A DNA stretch of 13,347 nt from Sulfurimonas sp. Lineage in GTDB: Bacteria > Campylobacterota > Campylobacteria > Campylobacterales > Sulfurimonadaceae. The position numbers and the translations under genes were made by a program. Of the stretch, positions 1 to 9,426 are shown piece after piece; position 1 is the first letter of the stretch; every line of letters begins with the position of its first letter. The stretch lies in contig DAOVJL010000013.1 of NCBI GenBank assembly GCA_030673275.1, positions 1 to 13,347 of the forward strand. Reading direction: 5' to 3'. A model generated the notes under the pieces. It was not told where the DNA came from, made no database searches, and worked only from the letters and a program-made list of their open reading frames with translations.

Positions 1-33
1 ATTAATGATTTTTTAACTTATTTGACAAAATAA
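1..33 (+). CDS. Possible 3' end of an upstream gene (parB by synteny)
   Basis: Frame 1 reads ten codons (INDFLTYLTK) and then a TAA stop at 31-33; the other two forward frames stop within the first 15 bases. The peptide is too short to identify. In Campylobacterota the gene just before atpF' is usually parB, the chromosome-partitioning protein, so that is the best guess. It is inferred from gene order only, and the reading frame could be chance. Confidence 0.3.
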   Translation: MNDFLTYLTK

Positions 34-48
34 TACTCAAAATAATAC

Positions 49-62
49 AAATTTATAAATTT
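49..62. repeat. 14-bp perfect AT palindrome
   Basis: AAATTTATAAATTT reads the same on both strands. It lies between the putative end of the upstream gene and the atp promoter. It could be an operator or simply a product of AT-rich composition; nothing in the window decides between these. It has no G or C and is not followed by a T-run, so it is not a convincing terminator. Confidence 0.35.
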
Positions 63-98
63 ATTCTTCCTTTAACAATTCTTTTAATTTTATCATAG

Positions 99-104
99 TA
101 TAAT
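99..104 (+). promoter_or_regulatory. Probable -10 box of the atp operon promoter
   Basis: A perfect TATAAT followed by C lies 22 bases before the start codon of the first atp gene. No good -35 box is found 16-18 bases upstream; the DNA there is T-rich instead, which fits the known weak -35 requirement of the housekeeping sigma factor in Campylobacter and Helicobacter. Transcription would start near 110-112 and give a very short leader holding the AGGAGG Shine-Dalgarno at 117-122. This is the only clear promoter before the seven atp genes and the tol genes that follow. Confidence 0.65.
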
Positions 105-126
105 CACGCAACTTTTAGGAGGTGCT

Positions 127-549
127 ATGTTAGATATTAATCCGATACTACTTTTAGCTACATTAATCGTGTTTCTTACACTTATTGCCACTCTTAACAG
201 TTGGCTTTATAATCCATTATTCGCTTATATGAATAAAAGAGATGAAGACATCAAAAAAGACTTACAAAAAGTAGGTTCTAATGATGATGAAATCAATGAG
301 TTTTATTCAAAAGCACAATCAATAATTGATAATGCTAAACTGGAATCTGCGGCCCTAAGAGAGAAAGTTATAACAGATGCTAAAGAGTTAGCAGACAGTA
401 AGTTAGAAGCAAAGCGTGCTGAATTAGCAAGAGAGTATTCAGAGTTTGAGCAATCACTTGCCAAATCTCGTGAGCAGTTAATTGGTGATTTAAAATCACA
501 AGTTCCATTGTTCAGTGAAGCTGTAAAAGCTAAATTTAGTCAAATATAA
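127..549 (+). CDS. atpF': F-type ATP synthase subunit b' (FoF1 peripheral stalk)
   Basis: This is one of two b-type stator subunits that hold F1 against rotation, anchored in the inner membrane and reaching up to the delta subunit. The 140-residue protein has one N-terminal membrane helix (about residues 6-28), then NPLFAYMNKRDE, a typical b-family juxtamembrane stretch. The rest is a charged helix rich in Ala, Glu and Lys suited to a dimeric coiled coil. The start ATG has a near-consensus AGGAGG 4 bases upstream. It is the first gene of the operon, with 9 bases to the next gene. Paired b' and b genes are known from cyanobacteria, alphaproteobacteria and Campylobacterota. Which b copy is called b' rests on operon order and the lack of the signal-like N-terminus seen in the next gene. 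Confidence 0.92.
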   Translation: MLDINPILLLATLIVFLTLIATLNSWLYNPLFAYMNKRDEDIKKDLQKVGSNDDEINEFYSKAQSIIDNAKLESAALREKVITDAKELADSKLEAKRAELAREYSEFEQSLAKSREQLIGDLKSQVPLFSEAVKAKFSQI

Positions 550-558
550 GGATGTGGT

Positions 559-1071
559 GTGAGTAGAATTATAGTATTAATGATTATGATATCAACAGTA
601 GCATTAGCATCTAGTGCAGAGAATGCAGGTACTGATATAGTTCAAAGAACAGTAAACTTTTTACTTTTTGCCGGACTTATTTGGTATTTAGTTGCTGAAC
701 CGGTAAAAAACTATTTTGCATCTAGAAGTCAGGCAATAGCTGATGAGTTGAAAAAAGTTCAAGATAAATTAAAAGAAACTGGAGCTCTTAAAAAAGAGGC
801 ACTAGCTAAGATTACAGATGCTGAAAAGTTTGCTGAAGAACTAGCTATTAGCTCTAAAAAAGAGAACAAAATTCTAAATGATAATATCATAACTCAATGT
901 GATGTTGATTTAGAGATTCTTGCTAAACAACAGATTACGTTGATGGACTTTGAACAAAGAAAAATGGTTCGCAGTGTTGTAGAAGAGACGCTTGAAGAAG
1001 TGTTGAGTCAAAGCAGTGATAGTTTTGATAGAGAAGCTATGGCTAATGTTATCTTAAAGAAGGTGGCATAA
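559..1071 (+). CDS. atpF: F-type ATP synthase subunit b with signal-like N-terminus
   Basis: This is the second peripheral-stalk b subunit, expected to pair with b'. The 170-residue protein has two hydrophobic stretches. Residues 3-17 end in a small-residue stretch (ALASSAENAG) that looks like a signal-peptidase site. Residues 32-46 (VNFLLFAGLIWYLVA) are the usual b-subunit membrane anchor, followed by EPVKNYF and a long charged helix. The start is GTG, with GGATG upstream next to the previous stop. Two bases do not separate it from atpH: only one base lies between the stop and the next ATG. The extra leading segment is also present in Campylobacterota homologues as I recall them; whether it is cleaved cannot be told from sequence. 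Confidence 0.92.
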   Translation: MSRIIVLMIMISTVALASSAENAGTDIVQRTVNFLLFAGLIWYLVAEPVKNYFASRSQAIADELKKVQDKLKETGALKKEALAKITDAEKFAEELAISSKKENKILNDNIITQCDVDLEILAKQQITLMDFEQRKMVRSVVEETLEEVLSQSSDSFDREAMANVILKKVA

Positions 1072-1072
1072 C

Positions 1073-1606
1073 ATGGAAGAGTTAATCGCAAAAAGATATA
1101 TTAAAGCTATTAAAAAAAGTTCTGATATAAAGTCTATGCAAAATATGACTTTGATATTTTCTGCTTTAGCTGAGTCTTTTAATAATGAGAAGTTTATTCA
1201 AATTATTAATAATCCAGATGTAAGTAAAGACCAAAAGTCTGAAATTCTTTTATCAGCAGTTAAATCTGCTAAATCGAAAGATGTAGAAAACTTGATCAAA
1301 TTACTTGCTGAGCATAATCGTATTAACATTATTCCTGCAATTGCAGAAGTAATGAGAAAAGATATAGCTACAACTAGTAAAAATTATAATGGAATTGTAG
1401 ATAGTGATAGTGATATCAGTGCAAAAGTTATAAAAGATTTAAGTAGTGGATTAGGTAAAAGATTTGATTCTAATATATCATTAGAGTTTGTAAAAGACGA
1501 CTTTAACGGTATAAGAGTAGATGTTGAAGACCTTGGAGTTGAAATAAGCTTCTCTAAGTCGAGAATCAATAGTCAAATTATAGAACATATTATAAAAGCA
1601 ATTTAA
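1073..1606 (+). CDS. atpH: F-type ATP synthase subunit delta
   Basis: The delta (OSCP) subunit joins the top of the b/b' stalk to the alpha subunits of F1. Its length of 177 residues is normal for the family. The N-terminal helical domain begins ELIAKRYIKAI, matching the family's usual A-x-x-Y-A-x-A-like opening. The C-terminal part (about residues 105-177) has the expected beta-alpha pattern with GIRVDVEDLGVEISFSKSRI, which corresponds to the conserved 'G-x-x-h-x-h-x-D-x-x-h-D-x-S' ending of delta subunits in a diverged form. The ATG lies one base after the atpF stop, with AGGTGG 6 bases upstream, so translation is probably coupled. AGA and AAA codons dominate, unlike the CGT-rich alpha gene that follows. 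Confidence 0.93.
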   Translation: MEELIAKRYIKAIKKSSDIKSMQNMTLIFSALAESFNNEKFIQIINNPDVSKDQKSEILLSAVKSAKSKDVENLIKLLAEHNRINIIPAIAEVMRKDIATTSKNYNGIVDSDSDISAKVIKDLSSGLGKRFDSNISLEFVKDDFNGIRVDVEDLGVEISFSKSRINSQIIEHIIKAI

Positions 1607-1627
1607 CTTCAAGAGAGGAGATATATA

Positions 1628-3145
1628 GTGGTAGCAAAAATTCAAGCTGATGAAATCAGCTCAATAATTAAAGAGCGTATCGATAACTTTGAACTAAGTG
1701 TTGATATTAATGAAACTGGTAAGATTGTTTCTTATGCTGATGGTGTTGCACAAGTTTACGGACTTAGCAATGTTATGGCTGGTGAAATGGTAGAGTTCGA
1801 CGAGGGGACTCAAGGTTTAGTAATGAACCTTGAAGAAAGTGCAGTAGGTGTTGTTATACTTGGTGCTGGTACTGAGCTTCGTGAAGGAATGAGCGTTAAA
1901 AGATTAGGTAAACTTCTTAAAGTTCCTGTTGGTGATGCTCTTCTTGGTCGTGTTGTAAATGCACTTGGTGAGCCAATCGATGGTAAAGGTCCTATTGAAT
2001 CAACTGAGAGTCGTTTCGTTGAGGAAAAAGCACCTGGAATTATGAACAGAAAATCAGTTCATGAGCCATTAGCAACTGGTATTAAAGCTATTGATGCACT
2101 TGTTCCAATCGGTCGTGGTCAACGTGAACTTATCATTGGTGACAGACAAACTGGTAAAACTACAGTTGCACTAGATGCAATCATTAACCAAAAAGGTAAT
2201 GGTGTTTCTTGTATATATGTAGCAATAGGTCAAAAAGAATCAACAGTTGCACAAATCGTTCGTCGTTTAGAAGAACATGGTGCAATGGAATATACAATTG
2301 TTGTATCTGCAACAGCTGCTGAAGCTGCTGCACTTCAATTTTTAGCTCCATATACTGGTGTTGCTATGGGTGAGTATTTCCGTGATAACGCAAGACATGG
2401 TCTAATTGTTTATGATGATTTATCTAAGCATGCAGTTGCTTACCGTGAAATGTCACTTATTCTTCGTCGTCCTCCAGGTCGTGAAGCATATCCTGGTGAT
2501 GTTTTTTATATTCACTCTCGTCTTTTAGAACGTGCTGCAAAATTATGTGATGAAGATGGAGCTGGATCGCTTACTGCTCTTCCTATTATTGAAACACAAG
2601 AGGGTGATGTTGCGGCATATATTCCAACTAATGTTATTTCAATAACTGATGGTCAGATTTTCCTTGAGACTGAACTATTTAACTCGGGTGTACGTCCAGC
2701 GATTAACGTTGGTCTTTCTGTATCTCGTGTTGGTGGTGCTGCTCAAATTAAAGCTACTAAGCAAGTTGCTGGTACTTTACGTCTTGACCTTGCTCAGTAT
2801 CGTGAACTTCAAGCATTTGCTCAGTTCGCATCTGATCTTGATGTTACATCTCGTAATCAACTAGAACGTGGTCAAAGAATGGTAGAGGTTCTTAAACAAG
2901 GTCCTTTCTCTCCACTTTCTGCTGAGAAGCAAGTTACAATCATTTTCGCTGGAAATGAAGGTTTCTTAGATGATTTCGATGCATCAAATGTAGTTCGTTT
3001 TGAAGCTGAAATGTATCCATTTATAGAAGCAACATATCCTCAAATTTTTGAGAATATCAGAAGTGTTTCAAAAGTAGATGATGATACGAAGGCACTATTA
3101 ATTAAAGCACTTGAAGAGTTCAAAGCTAGCTTTGTAGCGGCATAA
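1628..3145 (+). CDS. atpA: F-type ATP synthase subunit alpha
   Basis: The alpha subunit forms the non-catalytic nucleotide sites of the F1 hexamer. At 505 residues it is full length. The N-terminal beta-barrel is followed by Walker A GDRQTGKT at residues 171-178, a Walker B strand LIVYDD at 259-264, and the motif [10 protein letters not shown], whose Arg367 is the arginine finger reaching into the beta catalytic site. The Gln in GDRQTGKT is the usual alpha-specific residue. The start is GTG at 1628, chosen because GGAG at 1617-1620 sits 7 bases upstream and the protein then begins [13 protein letters not shown], the normal alpha N-terminus. Arg is mainly coded by CGT, a sign of high expression in this AT-rich genome. 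Ten bases separate it from atpG. Confidence 0.97.
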   Translation: MVAKIQADEISSIIKERIDNFELSVDINETGKIVSYADGVAQVYGLSNVMAGEMVEFDEGTQGLVMNLEESAVGVVILGAGTELREGMSVKRLGKLLKVPVGDALLGRVVNALGEPIDGKGPIESTESRFVEEKAPGIMNRKSVHEPLATGIKAIDALVPIGRGQRELIIGDRQTGKTTVALDAIINQKGNGVSCIYVAIGQKESTVAQIVRRLEEHGAMEYTIVVSATAAEAAALQFLAPYTGVAMGEYFRDNARHGLIVYDDLSKHAVAYREMSLILRRPPGREAYPGDVFYIHSRLLERAAKLCDEDGAGSLTALPIIETQEGDVAAYIPTNVISITDGQIFLETELFNSGVRPAINVGLSVSRVGGAAQIKATKQVAGTLRLDLAQYRELQAFAQFASDLDVTSRNQLERGQRMVEVLKQGPFSPLSAEKQVTIIFAGNEGFLDDFDASNVVRFEAEMYPFIEATYPQIFENIRSVSKVDDDTKALLIKALEEFKASFVAA

Positions 3146-3155
3146 GGAAAACTTT

Positions 3156-5446
<2,291 letters not shown>

Positions 5447-5462
5447 TTCGTAAAGGACCAAA

Positions 5463-5855
5463 ATGAGTAATTTAAAACTTGAGATCCTAACTCCTAATGG
5501 TGAAATTTATAATGGTGAAGCTATTAGCGTAACTCTTCCTGGTGAAGAGGGCGAGTTTGGTGTTCTGGCAGAACACTCTTCATTATCAACACTGTTGGAA
5601 GCTGGTGTAATAGATATTGAAAAAGAAGATAAATCAGTTGAATCAATTTTAATCAACTGGGGTGTTGTTAATGTTGATGAAGAAAAAGTTGTTGTATTAG
5701 TTGAAGGTGCTGTAGCTATTCGCGGAGAGACTGAAAGTGATGTTGCAAAAGCCCTTGATGCTGCTAAGGAACTTATTGATTCTATTAAAGATAATAATCC
5801 TGCAATAGCAACTGCTACTGCAAGAATTGAATCAGCAGCTCAAAATTTAATATAA
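5463..5855 (+). CDS. atpC: F-type ATP synthase subunit epsilon
   Basis: The epsilon subunit sits at the foot of gamma, links it to the c-ring and can inhibit ATP hydrolysis. The 130-residue length is normal. Residues 1-85 form the expected beta-sandwich, with the family stretch LEILTPNGEIYNGEA and then LPGEEGEFGVLAEHSSL, equivalent to the usual G-x-h-G-h-L-x-x-H motif. The C-terminal part (about residues 88-130) is Ala-rich and helical. AAGGA at 5452-5456 is the ribosome binding site. The stop is followed after only 3 bases by tolQ, with no terminator-like hairpin, so the ATP synthase transcript very likely runs on into the tol genes. Confidence 0.94.
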   Translation: MSNLKLEILTPNGEIYNGEAISVTLPGEEGEFGVLAEHSSLSTLLEAGVIDIEKEDKSVESILINWGVVNVDEEKVVVLVEGAVAIRGETESDVAKALDAAKELIDSIKDNNPAIATATARIESAAQNLI

Positions 5856-5858
5856 ATA

Positions 5859-6425
5859 ATGTTTAACGAAATAATCGATTTTTATACAAAGAGCCACCCG
5901 GTAACACTTTGGGTTTTAGCTCTTTTGAGCGTATATTTTATAGTATTAAACTGGATGTTTTTTTATCGTTATTTCTCTGTTAATAGTTGGCTTGATATAG
6001 AGAATAGATCTCTTGAGAGCCTTCTTATGGGAGCACAAACAGTAAATCCTCAATCATTTTTAAATAATTTTTTAAAAACAGGTTCAAATATTACAAAAGA
6101 AGTTTTAGATTTAGGAATGCTTGCTGCAACTAAAGAAGCTACTAAAGGTCTCTCATTACTTTCTATATTTGCTTCTACTACTCCTTTTATCGGTCTGTTT
6201 GGTACTGTTGTCTCTATTTTAGATACATTTACACATATAGGACAAAGCAGTGGTGGAATGAGTGTTATAGCAAGCGGTGTGTCTGATGCTCTTGTTGCTA
6301 CTGCCGCTGGTATATTTGTTGCGATTTTTGCATATACTTATCACCAAATACTAAAAAGAAGATCATTTGAATTGATTAGTTCCATGCGGATGCAAAGTGA
6401 TGCAATATTAGCTAGAAAAGAATAA
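5859..6425 (+). CDS. tolQ: TolQ/ExbB/MotA-family proton channel, TolQ of the Tol-Pal motor
   Basis: TolQ forms the membrane channel that, with TolR, uses proton flow to drive TolA. The 188-residue protein has three membrane helices: about residues 15-36 (WVLALLSVYFIVLNWMFFYRYF), 100-122 and 135-160. Helices 2 and 3 carry the family signature, TTPFIGLFGTVVSILDTF and then GVSDALVATAAGIFVAIFAY. The usual proline in the 'VAIP' stretch is Phe here. It is shorter than the roughly 230 residues of the E. coli protein, as is common for ExbB-type members. The assignment to TolQ rather than ExbB rests on the following tolR, tolA, tolB and pal. No clear Shine-Dalgarno is visible; translation is probably coupled to atpC 3 bases upstream. 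Confidence 0.9.
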   Translation: MFNEIIDFYTKSHPVTLWVLALLSVYFIVLNWMFFYRYFSVNSWLDIENRSLESLLMGAQTVNPQSFLNNFLKTGSNITKEVLDLGMLAATKEATKGLSLLSIFASTTPFIGLFGTVVSILDTFTHIGQSSGGMSVIASGVSDALVATAAGIFVAIFAYTYHQILKRRSFELISSMRMQSDAILARKE

Positions 6426-6428
6426 GCA

Positions 6429-6818
6429 ATGTATAACTGGGACGAAAAACCTGAACTTAATATTACTCCACTTGTGGATGTTATGCTTGTTCTTTTAGCA
6501 ATTATGATGGTTGTAGCACCAAATATGATTTATGAAGAGAAAATAATTCTTCCCCAAAGTTCAAAAACTACTCAATTATCTAAAATTCCACCTGTTCATA
6601 TTGTTATTGATAAAGATAAAAATCTAAAAGTCAATAAAGACACTTTTTTATTTAATTCATTTATGGACAATTTTTTTCTTTATTCAAATAAGCTGGATAA
6701 AAAAGCAACAGTGTTAATTAGTGCAGATAAAAATTTGGATTATGGTGTTGTTATGTCAGTATTGGCTGCTGTTAAACAAGCAGGTTTTTCTGAGGTTTCA
6801 TTAGCTACAAATGGATAG
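6429..6818 (+). CDS. tolR: TolR/ExbD-family motor protein, TolR
   Basis: TolR pairs with TolQ; its single membrane helix bears the protonatable aspartate and its C-terminal domain lies in the periplasm. In this 129-residue protein the signature ELNITPLVDVMLVLLAIMMV spans residues 9-28. Asp17 matches the essential Asp of E. coli TolR (Asp23) and ExbD (Asp25). The periplasmic part contains the common pattern VHIVIDKDKNLKVN and ends with VLISADKNLDYGVVMSVL, the ExbD/TolR-type 'h-x-h-x-x-D-x-x-x-x-Y-x-x-V' stretch. It begins 3 bases after tolQ, and its last 8 bases overlap the start of tolA, so the three genes are tightly coupled. Confidence 0.91.
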   Translation: MYNWDEKPELNITPLVDVMLVLLAIMMVVAPNMIYEEKIILPQSSKTTQLSKIPPVHIVIDKDKNLKVNKDTFLFNSFMDNFFLYSNKLDKKATVLISADKNLDYGVVMSVLAAVKQAGFSEVSLATNG

Positions 6819-7536
6819 AAACGATAGATATTTCTATATTAGTGGTTTCATATCACTATCTCTTTTTATATTTTTTTTAACAATATTTATATATATGTTA
6901 GTTTCATCAGACAAAATAAATAGTTTCGCTATGAAAAAAGACAATTATATATCTGTCTCTATAGTTACGCCAAAAATTGCATCAAGCAGTGTTAAAAAAA
7001 GTGTAAAAAAGCAAGTTAAAGAAGAGACTTCAACACCGGTTAAAAGTAAAGAGATTAATATAGATAATCTATTTAGCGATGTTTGGACAAAAAGTATCAA
7101 AAAAACAGAAAAAACAGAAAAAAAAATAAGTAACAGAAGGCTTATGCAGATTCAAAAAAAGATAACTAAGTCAGATGAAAACAAAGTTGAATCAATATCA
7201 AAAAAAGTTCGAAATATGAATGCCCCTAAGGTAGATATAGAGAGTGTTAAGACATCTACAGCTACTGAGGTTAATGAATATTTAGCTAAAATTCAAGCTT
7301 TAGTATATGAGCATTTTTATCCACCTCAAAATTCTCAGGGAAATAGTGTAGAAGCTATTATTGAGCTTAGTCCTATTGGCAAAGTGTATGATTTTAGAAT
7401 TTTAAGGTACTCTGCCAACAGTGAGTTAAACAGTGAGTGTGACAATATTAAAGATAGACTTATGAATATAGTTTTTCCTAAAAATCCTGATAACAGTTCA
7501 GGTACATATACAATAACATTAACATCTAAGGAGTAA
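6811..7536 (+). CDS. tolA: TolA/TonB-like protein of the Tol-Pal system
   Basis: TolA is expected to span the periplasm and carry energy from TolQ/TolR to the outer membrane. The 241-residue protein has a short N-terminus, one membrane helix (about residues 8-32), and a Lys/Ser/Thr-rich linker (about 50-150). Its C-terminal TonB/TolA-like domain (about 155-241) contains YEHFYPPQNSQGNSVEAIIE and a VEAxIELSPxGKVYDFRIL pattern. It is much shorter than the 421 residues of E. coli TolA. The helix has no His at the position of the Ser-x3-His motif that TolA and TonB use to contact the motor. An A9 run and a CAG/A-tract repeat lie in the linker. Function is inferred from position plus the domain layout, since sequence conservation is low. 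Confidence 0.8.
   Translation: MDRNDRYFYISGFISLSLFIFFLTIFIYMLVSSDKINSFAMKKDNYISVSIVTPKIASSSVKKSVKKQVKEETSTPVKSKEINIDNLFSDVWTKSIKKTEKTEKKISNRRLMQIQKKITKSDENKVESISKKVRNMNAPKVDIESVKTSTATEVNEYLAKIQALVYEHFYPPQNSQGNSVEAIIELSPIGKVYDFRILRYSANSELNSECDNIKDRLMNIVFPKNPDNSSGTYTITLTSKE
7099..7126. repeat. A-tract repeat with A9 homopolymer in the tolA linker
   Basis: The tract reads A7-CAG-A6-CAG-A9. It encodes a Lys/Thr/Glu stretch (KKTEKTEKK) in the TolA linker. The A9 run at 7118-7126 is the longest homopolymer I noticed in the window and is the kind of tract at which polymerase or ribosome slippage can occur. It could equally be ordinary Lys coding in an AT-rich genome. Confidence 0.7.
7530..7533 (+). 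promoter_or_regulatory. Ribosome binding site for the TTG start of tolB
   Basis: GGAG, just before the tolA stop, lies 5 bases upstream of TTG at 7539. It fixes this rare start codon: the protein then opens MKILISFLIAVTISFAS, a clean signal peptide, whereas a later start would lose it. Confidence 0.75.
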
Positions 7537-7538
7537 GT

Positions 7539-8792
7539 TTGAAAATATTAATTTCATTTTTAATAGCAGTAACTATATCTTTTGCAAGTGATGCGACAAT
7601 AGAGGTAATTAAAAAAGTCGATTCTCTTCCAAGTTTAGCAGTTGAAGATGCATCTGTAAGCTTCAGTAATAAATTTAAGATGAAATTCTTTAGATCGCTT
7701 GTAGCCGACATGAATGTTATATCACTCTTTAATGTAGACAGAAGCCATCGTACAGTTGATTATGATGCTAGTGAAGTGGTTTACGAAAATAAAGACATAG
7801 ATTATGTTTTAAGATATAAACTTAGAAAAGATGATAGTGGTGCACTTAATATAGAGTTAAAGATTTTAAATAAAAACAACATTGTATTTAATAAAAATTA
7901 CAAGGTAAATAATCCAAAAATTTATATGTTTGTTTCTCATACCATAGCCTATGATATAAATAAGTATATGGGTGAGCCATCAGTAGAGTGGATGAAAAGA
8001 AAAGTTATCTTTTCAAGAGTTGTAGCACCTAAAAAAAGTGAATTAGTTATAGCAGACTATACTCTTACATATCAACATGTAGTTGTAAAAGGTGGTTTTA
8101 ATATATTCCCAAAATGGGCAAATAAAGCACAAGATTCATTTTATTATACTTCATTAGATGAGAAAAAACCAACACTGAAGTATGTAAATATTAGAACTGC
8201 TAAAAGTAAAATAATTAAATCTTCTGATGGAATGATGATATGTTCTGATGTAAGTGATAATGGAAAGAAACTACTGCTTACAATGGCACCAAAAGGTCAG
8301 CCGGATATTTACCTTTATGACGTAAACACAAGAAAAACAAAAAGATTAACAAAATATGGTGGTATTGATGTTAGTGGGCAATTTGTCGGTAAAGAAAAAA
8401 TAGTATTTGTTTCTGATCGTTTAGGTCATCCAAATATTTTTTCTAAGGAAATTAATTCCCATGGTGGTGTTGAACAAATGGTTCATTATGGTAAAAGTAA
8501 TGCAGCATGTAGTGCTTTTGGTGAGTATATAGTTTATAAAGCCAGAGAGAGTTCAAATGCATTTTCAAGAAATACTTTTAACCTGCATCTTATATCAACA
8601 GAAACAGATTTTATAAGAAGACTTACTGCAGTTGGAGTTAATGAGTTTCCTAGGTTTTCAGTAGATGGCGATGCTATTATTTTCATTAAAAATTATAAAG
8701 CTCAAAGTTCTATAGGAATTATTAGGTTAAATCACAATAAAAACTATCTTTTCCCTCTTAAATATGGTAAAGTTCAATCAATGGATTGGTAA
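7539..8792 (+). CDS. tolB: Tol-Pal system periplasmic protein TolB
   Basis: TolB is the periplasmic partner that binds Pal and is released by TolA. The 417-residue protein is close to the 430 of E. coli TolB. It has a signal peptide at residues 1-16 (MKILISFLIAVTISFA), an N-terminal alpha/beta domain to about 150, and a C-terminal beta-propeller. The propeller repeats appear as PDIYLYDVNTRKTKRLTKYG, then a FVSDRLGHPNIFS stretch, equivalent to the common 'SDRxGxPxIY' of TolB/PD40 repeats, and a later FPRFSVDGDAIIF. The start is TTG with a well-placed GGAG, two bases after the tolA stop. It is the last gene of the long atp-tol unit; the downstream 73 bases hold a new promoter and no GC-rich hairpin. 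Confidence 0.9.
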   Translation: MKILISFLIAVTISFASDATIEVIKKVDSLPSLAVEDASVSFSNKFKMKFFRSLVADMNVISLFNVDRSHRTVDYDASEVVYENKDIDYVLRYKLRKDDSGALNIELKILNKNNIVFNKNYKVNNPKIYMFVSHTIAYDINKYMGEPSVEWMKRKVIFSRVVAPKKSELVIADYTLTYQHVVVKGGFNIFPKWANKAQDSFYYTSLDEKKPTLKYVNIRTAKSKIIKSSDGMMICSDVSDNGKKLLLTMAPKGQPDIYLYDVNTRKTKRLTKYGGIDVSGQFVGKEKIVFVSDRLGHPNIFSKEINSHGGVEQMVHYGKSNAACSAFGEYIVYKARESSNAFSRNTFNLHLISTETDFIRRLTAVGVNEFPRFSVDGDAIIFIKNYKAQSSIGIIRLNHNKNYLFPLKYGKVQSMDW

Positions 8793-8826
8793 AAATTAAA
8801 TTATCAAAATATATTAATTATTATTT

Positions 8827-8835
8827 TGGTACAAT
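8827..8835 (+). promoter_or_regulatory. Probable extended -10 promoter for pal-cpoB
   Basis: TGGTACAAT fits an extended -10 element (TG-n-TACAAT), followed by C, as at the other two promoters called here. It lies 30 bases before the pal ATG, in a 73-base AT-rich gap after tolB. No convincing -35 box is seen. AAGG at 8853-8856 is the ribosome binding site. It would let pal and cpoB be made at a higher level than the upstream tol genes. Confidence 0.55.
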
Positions 8836-8865
8836 CATAACAAATAAAATTCAAGGTAGTTAAAT

Positions 8866-9423
8866 ATGAATAGTATAGTAATATCTAGTGTTGTAACAGC
8901 ACTTTTAGTTTTAAGTGGATGTTCTGATAAAGAGCCTGTTGTTGAAGAAAAACAGGAAATTGCTGCAGAGAGTACAGTTGAACAAGTTACACCTGTAGAG
9001 ACAGAAACTGTACCATCTGATGAAGCTTCTGTAATGAGTGAAGATAGAAGATATAGCTCTGCAAGTAGCTCAATGTCCAGTATAGAAGATGGCATGGAAA
9101 CAATATATTTTGATTTTGATAAATTTCACATTCGTGCAGATATGCAAAATCGTGTTACAAATGATGCTAGTATAGCAAATGGTGCTGCAAGTAAATACTC
9201 ACTAAAACTAGAAGGTAACTGTGATGAGTGGGGAAGTGATGAATATAACTTCGCACTAGGATTAAGAAGATCAAACACAGTTAAGAAATCTTTACTTGCA
9301 GAAGGTGTTGAAGCTAACCGTATTACAATGGTAAGTTATGGTGAAAGTAATCCGATGTGTACTTTAAAAACAGAAGATTGTTGGGCTAAAAACCGTAGAG
9401 TAGATTTCAAACTTCTTCCGTAA
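8866..9423 (+). CDS. pal: Peptidoglycan-associated lipoprotein Pal (OmpA-like domain)
   Basis: Pal is an outer-membrane lipoprotein that grips peptidoglycan and binds TolB and TolA. The 185-residue protein has a lipoprotein signal whose lipobox LSGC places the lipidated Cys at residue 19. An acidic, Ser-rich linker runs to about residue 78. The OmpA-family domain starts at TIYFDFDKFHI and contains GNCDEWGSDEYNFALGLRRS; Asp120 and Arg135 match the pair that binds the diaminopimelate of peptidoglycan in this family. It ends KNRRVDFKLLP. Three Cys residues lie in the domain (119, 165, 172); 165 and 172 are close enough to form a disulfide. The usual GHxDERG motif reads GNCDEWG. Three bases separate it from cpoB. 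Confidence 0.93.
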   Translation: MNSIVISSVVTALLVLSGCSDKEPVVEEKQEIAAESTVEQVTPVETETVPSDEASVMSEDRRYSSASSSMSSIEDGMETIYFDFDKFHIRADMQNRVTNDASIANGAASKYSLKLEGNCDEWGSDEYNFALGLRRSNTVKKSLLAEGVEANRITMVSYGESNPMCTLKTEDCWAKNRRVDFKLLP

Positions 9424-9426
9424 TCT

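Noticed and set aside
22..27. TTGACA, a perfect -35 hexamer
   Set aside because: The sequence 17 bases downstream has no good -10 box, the clear TATAAT lies over 70 bases away, and the hexamer overlaps the possible end of the upstream gene.
1384..1569. Antisense open frame within atpH
   Set aside because: It is a low-complexity Leu/Ser-rich shadow of a conserved gene, with no upstream signal.
8793..8865. Possible terminator after tolB
   Set aside because: The gap is almost all A and T with only weak AT pairing and no GC stem, so it is better read as a promoter region.
8835..9095. Antisense open frame of 86 codons over the start of pal
   Set aside because: It is opposite a clear lipoprotein gene, has no ribosome binding site or recognisable domain, and its Ser/Thr/Leu content is what the reverse of an acidic Ser-rich linker gives.
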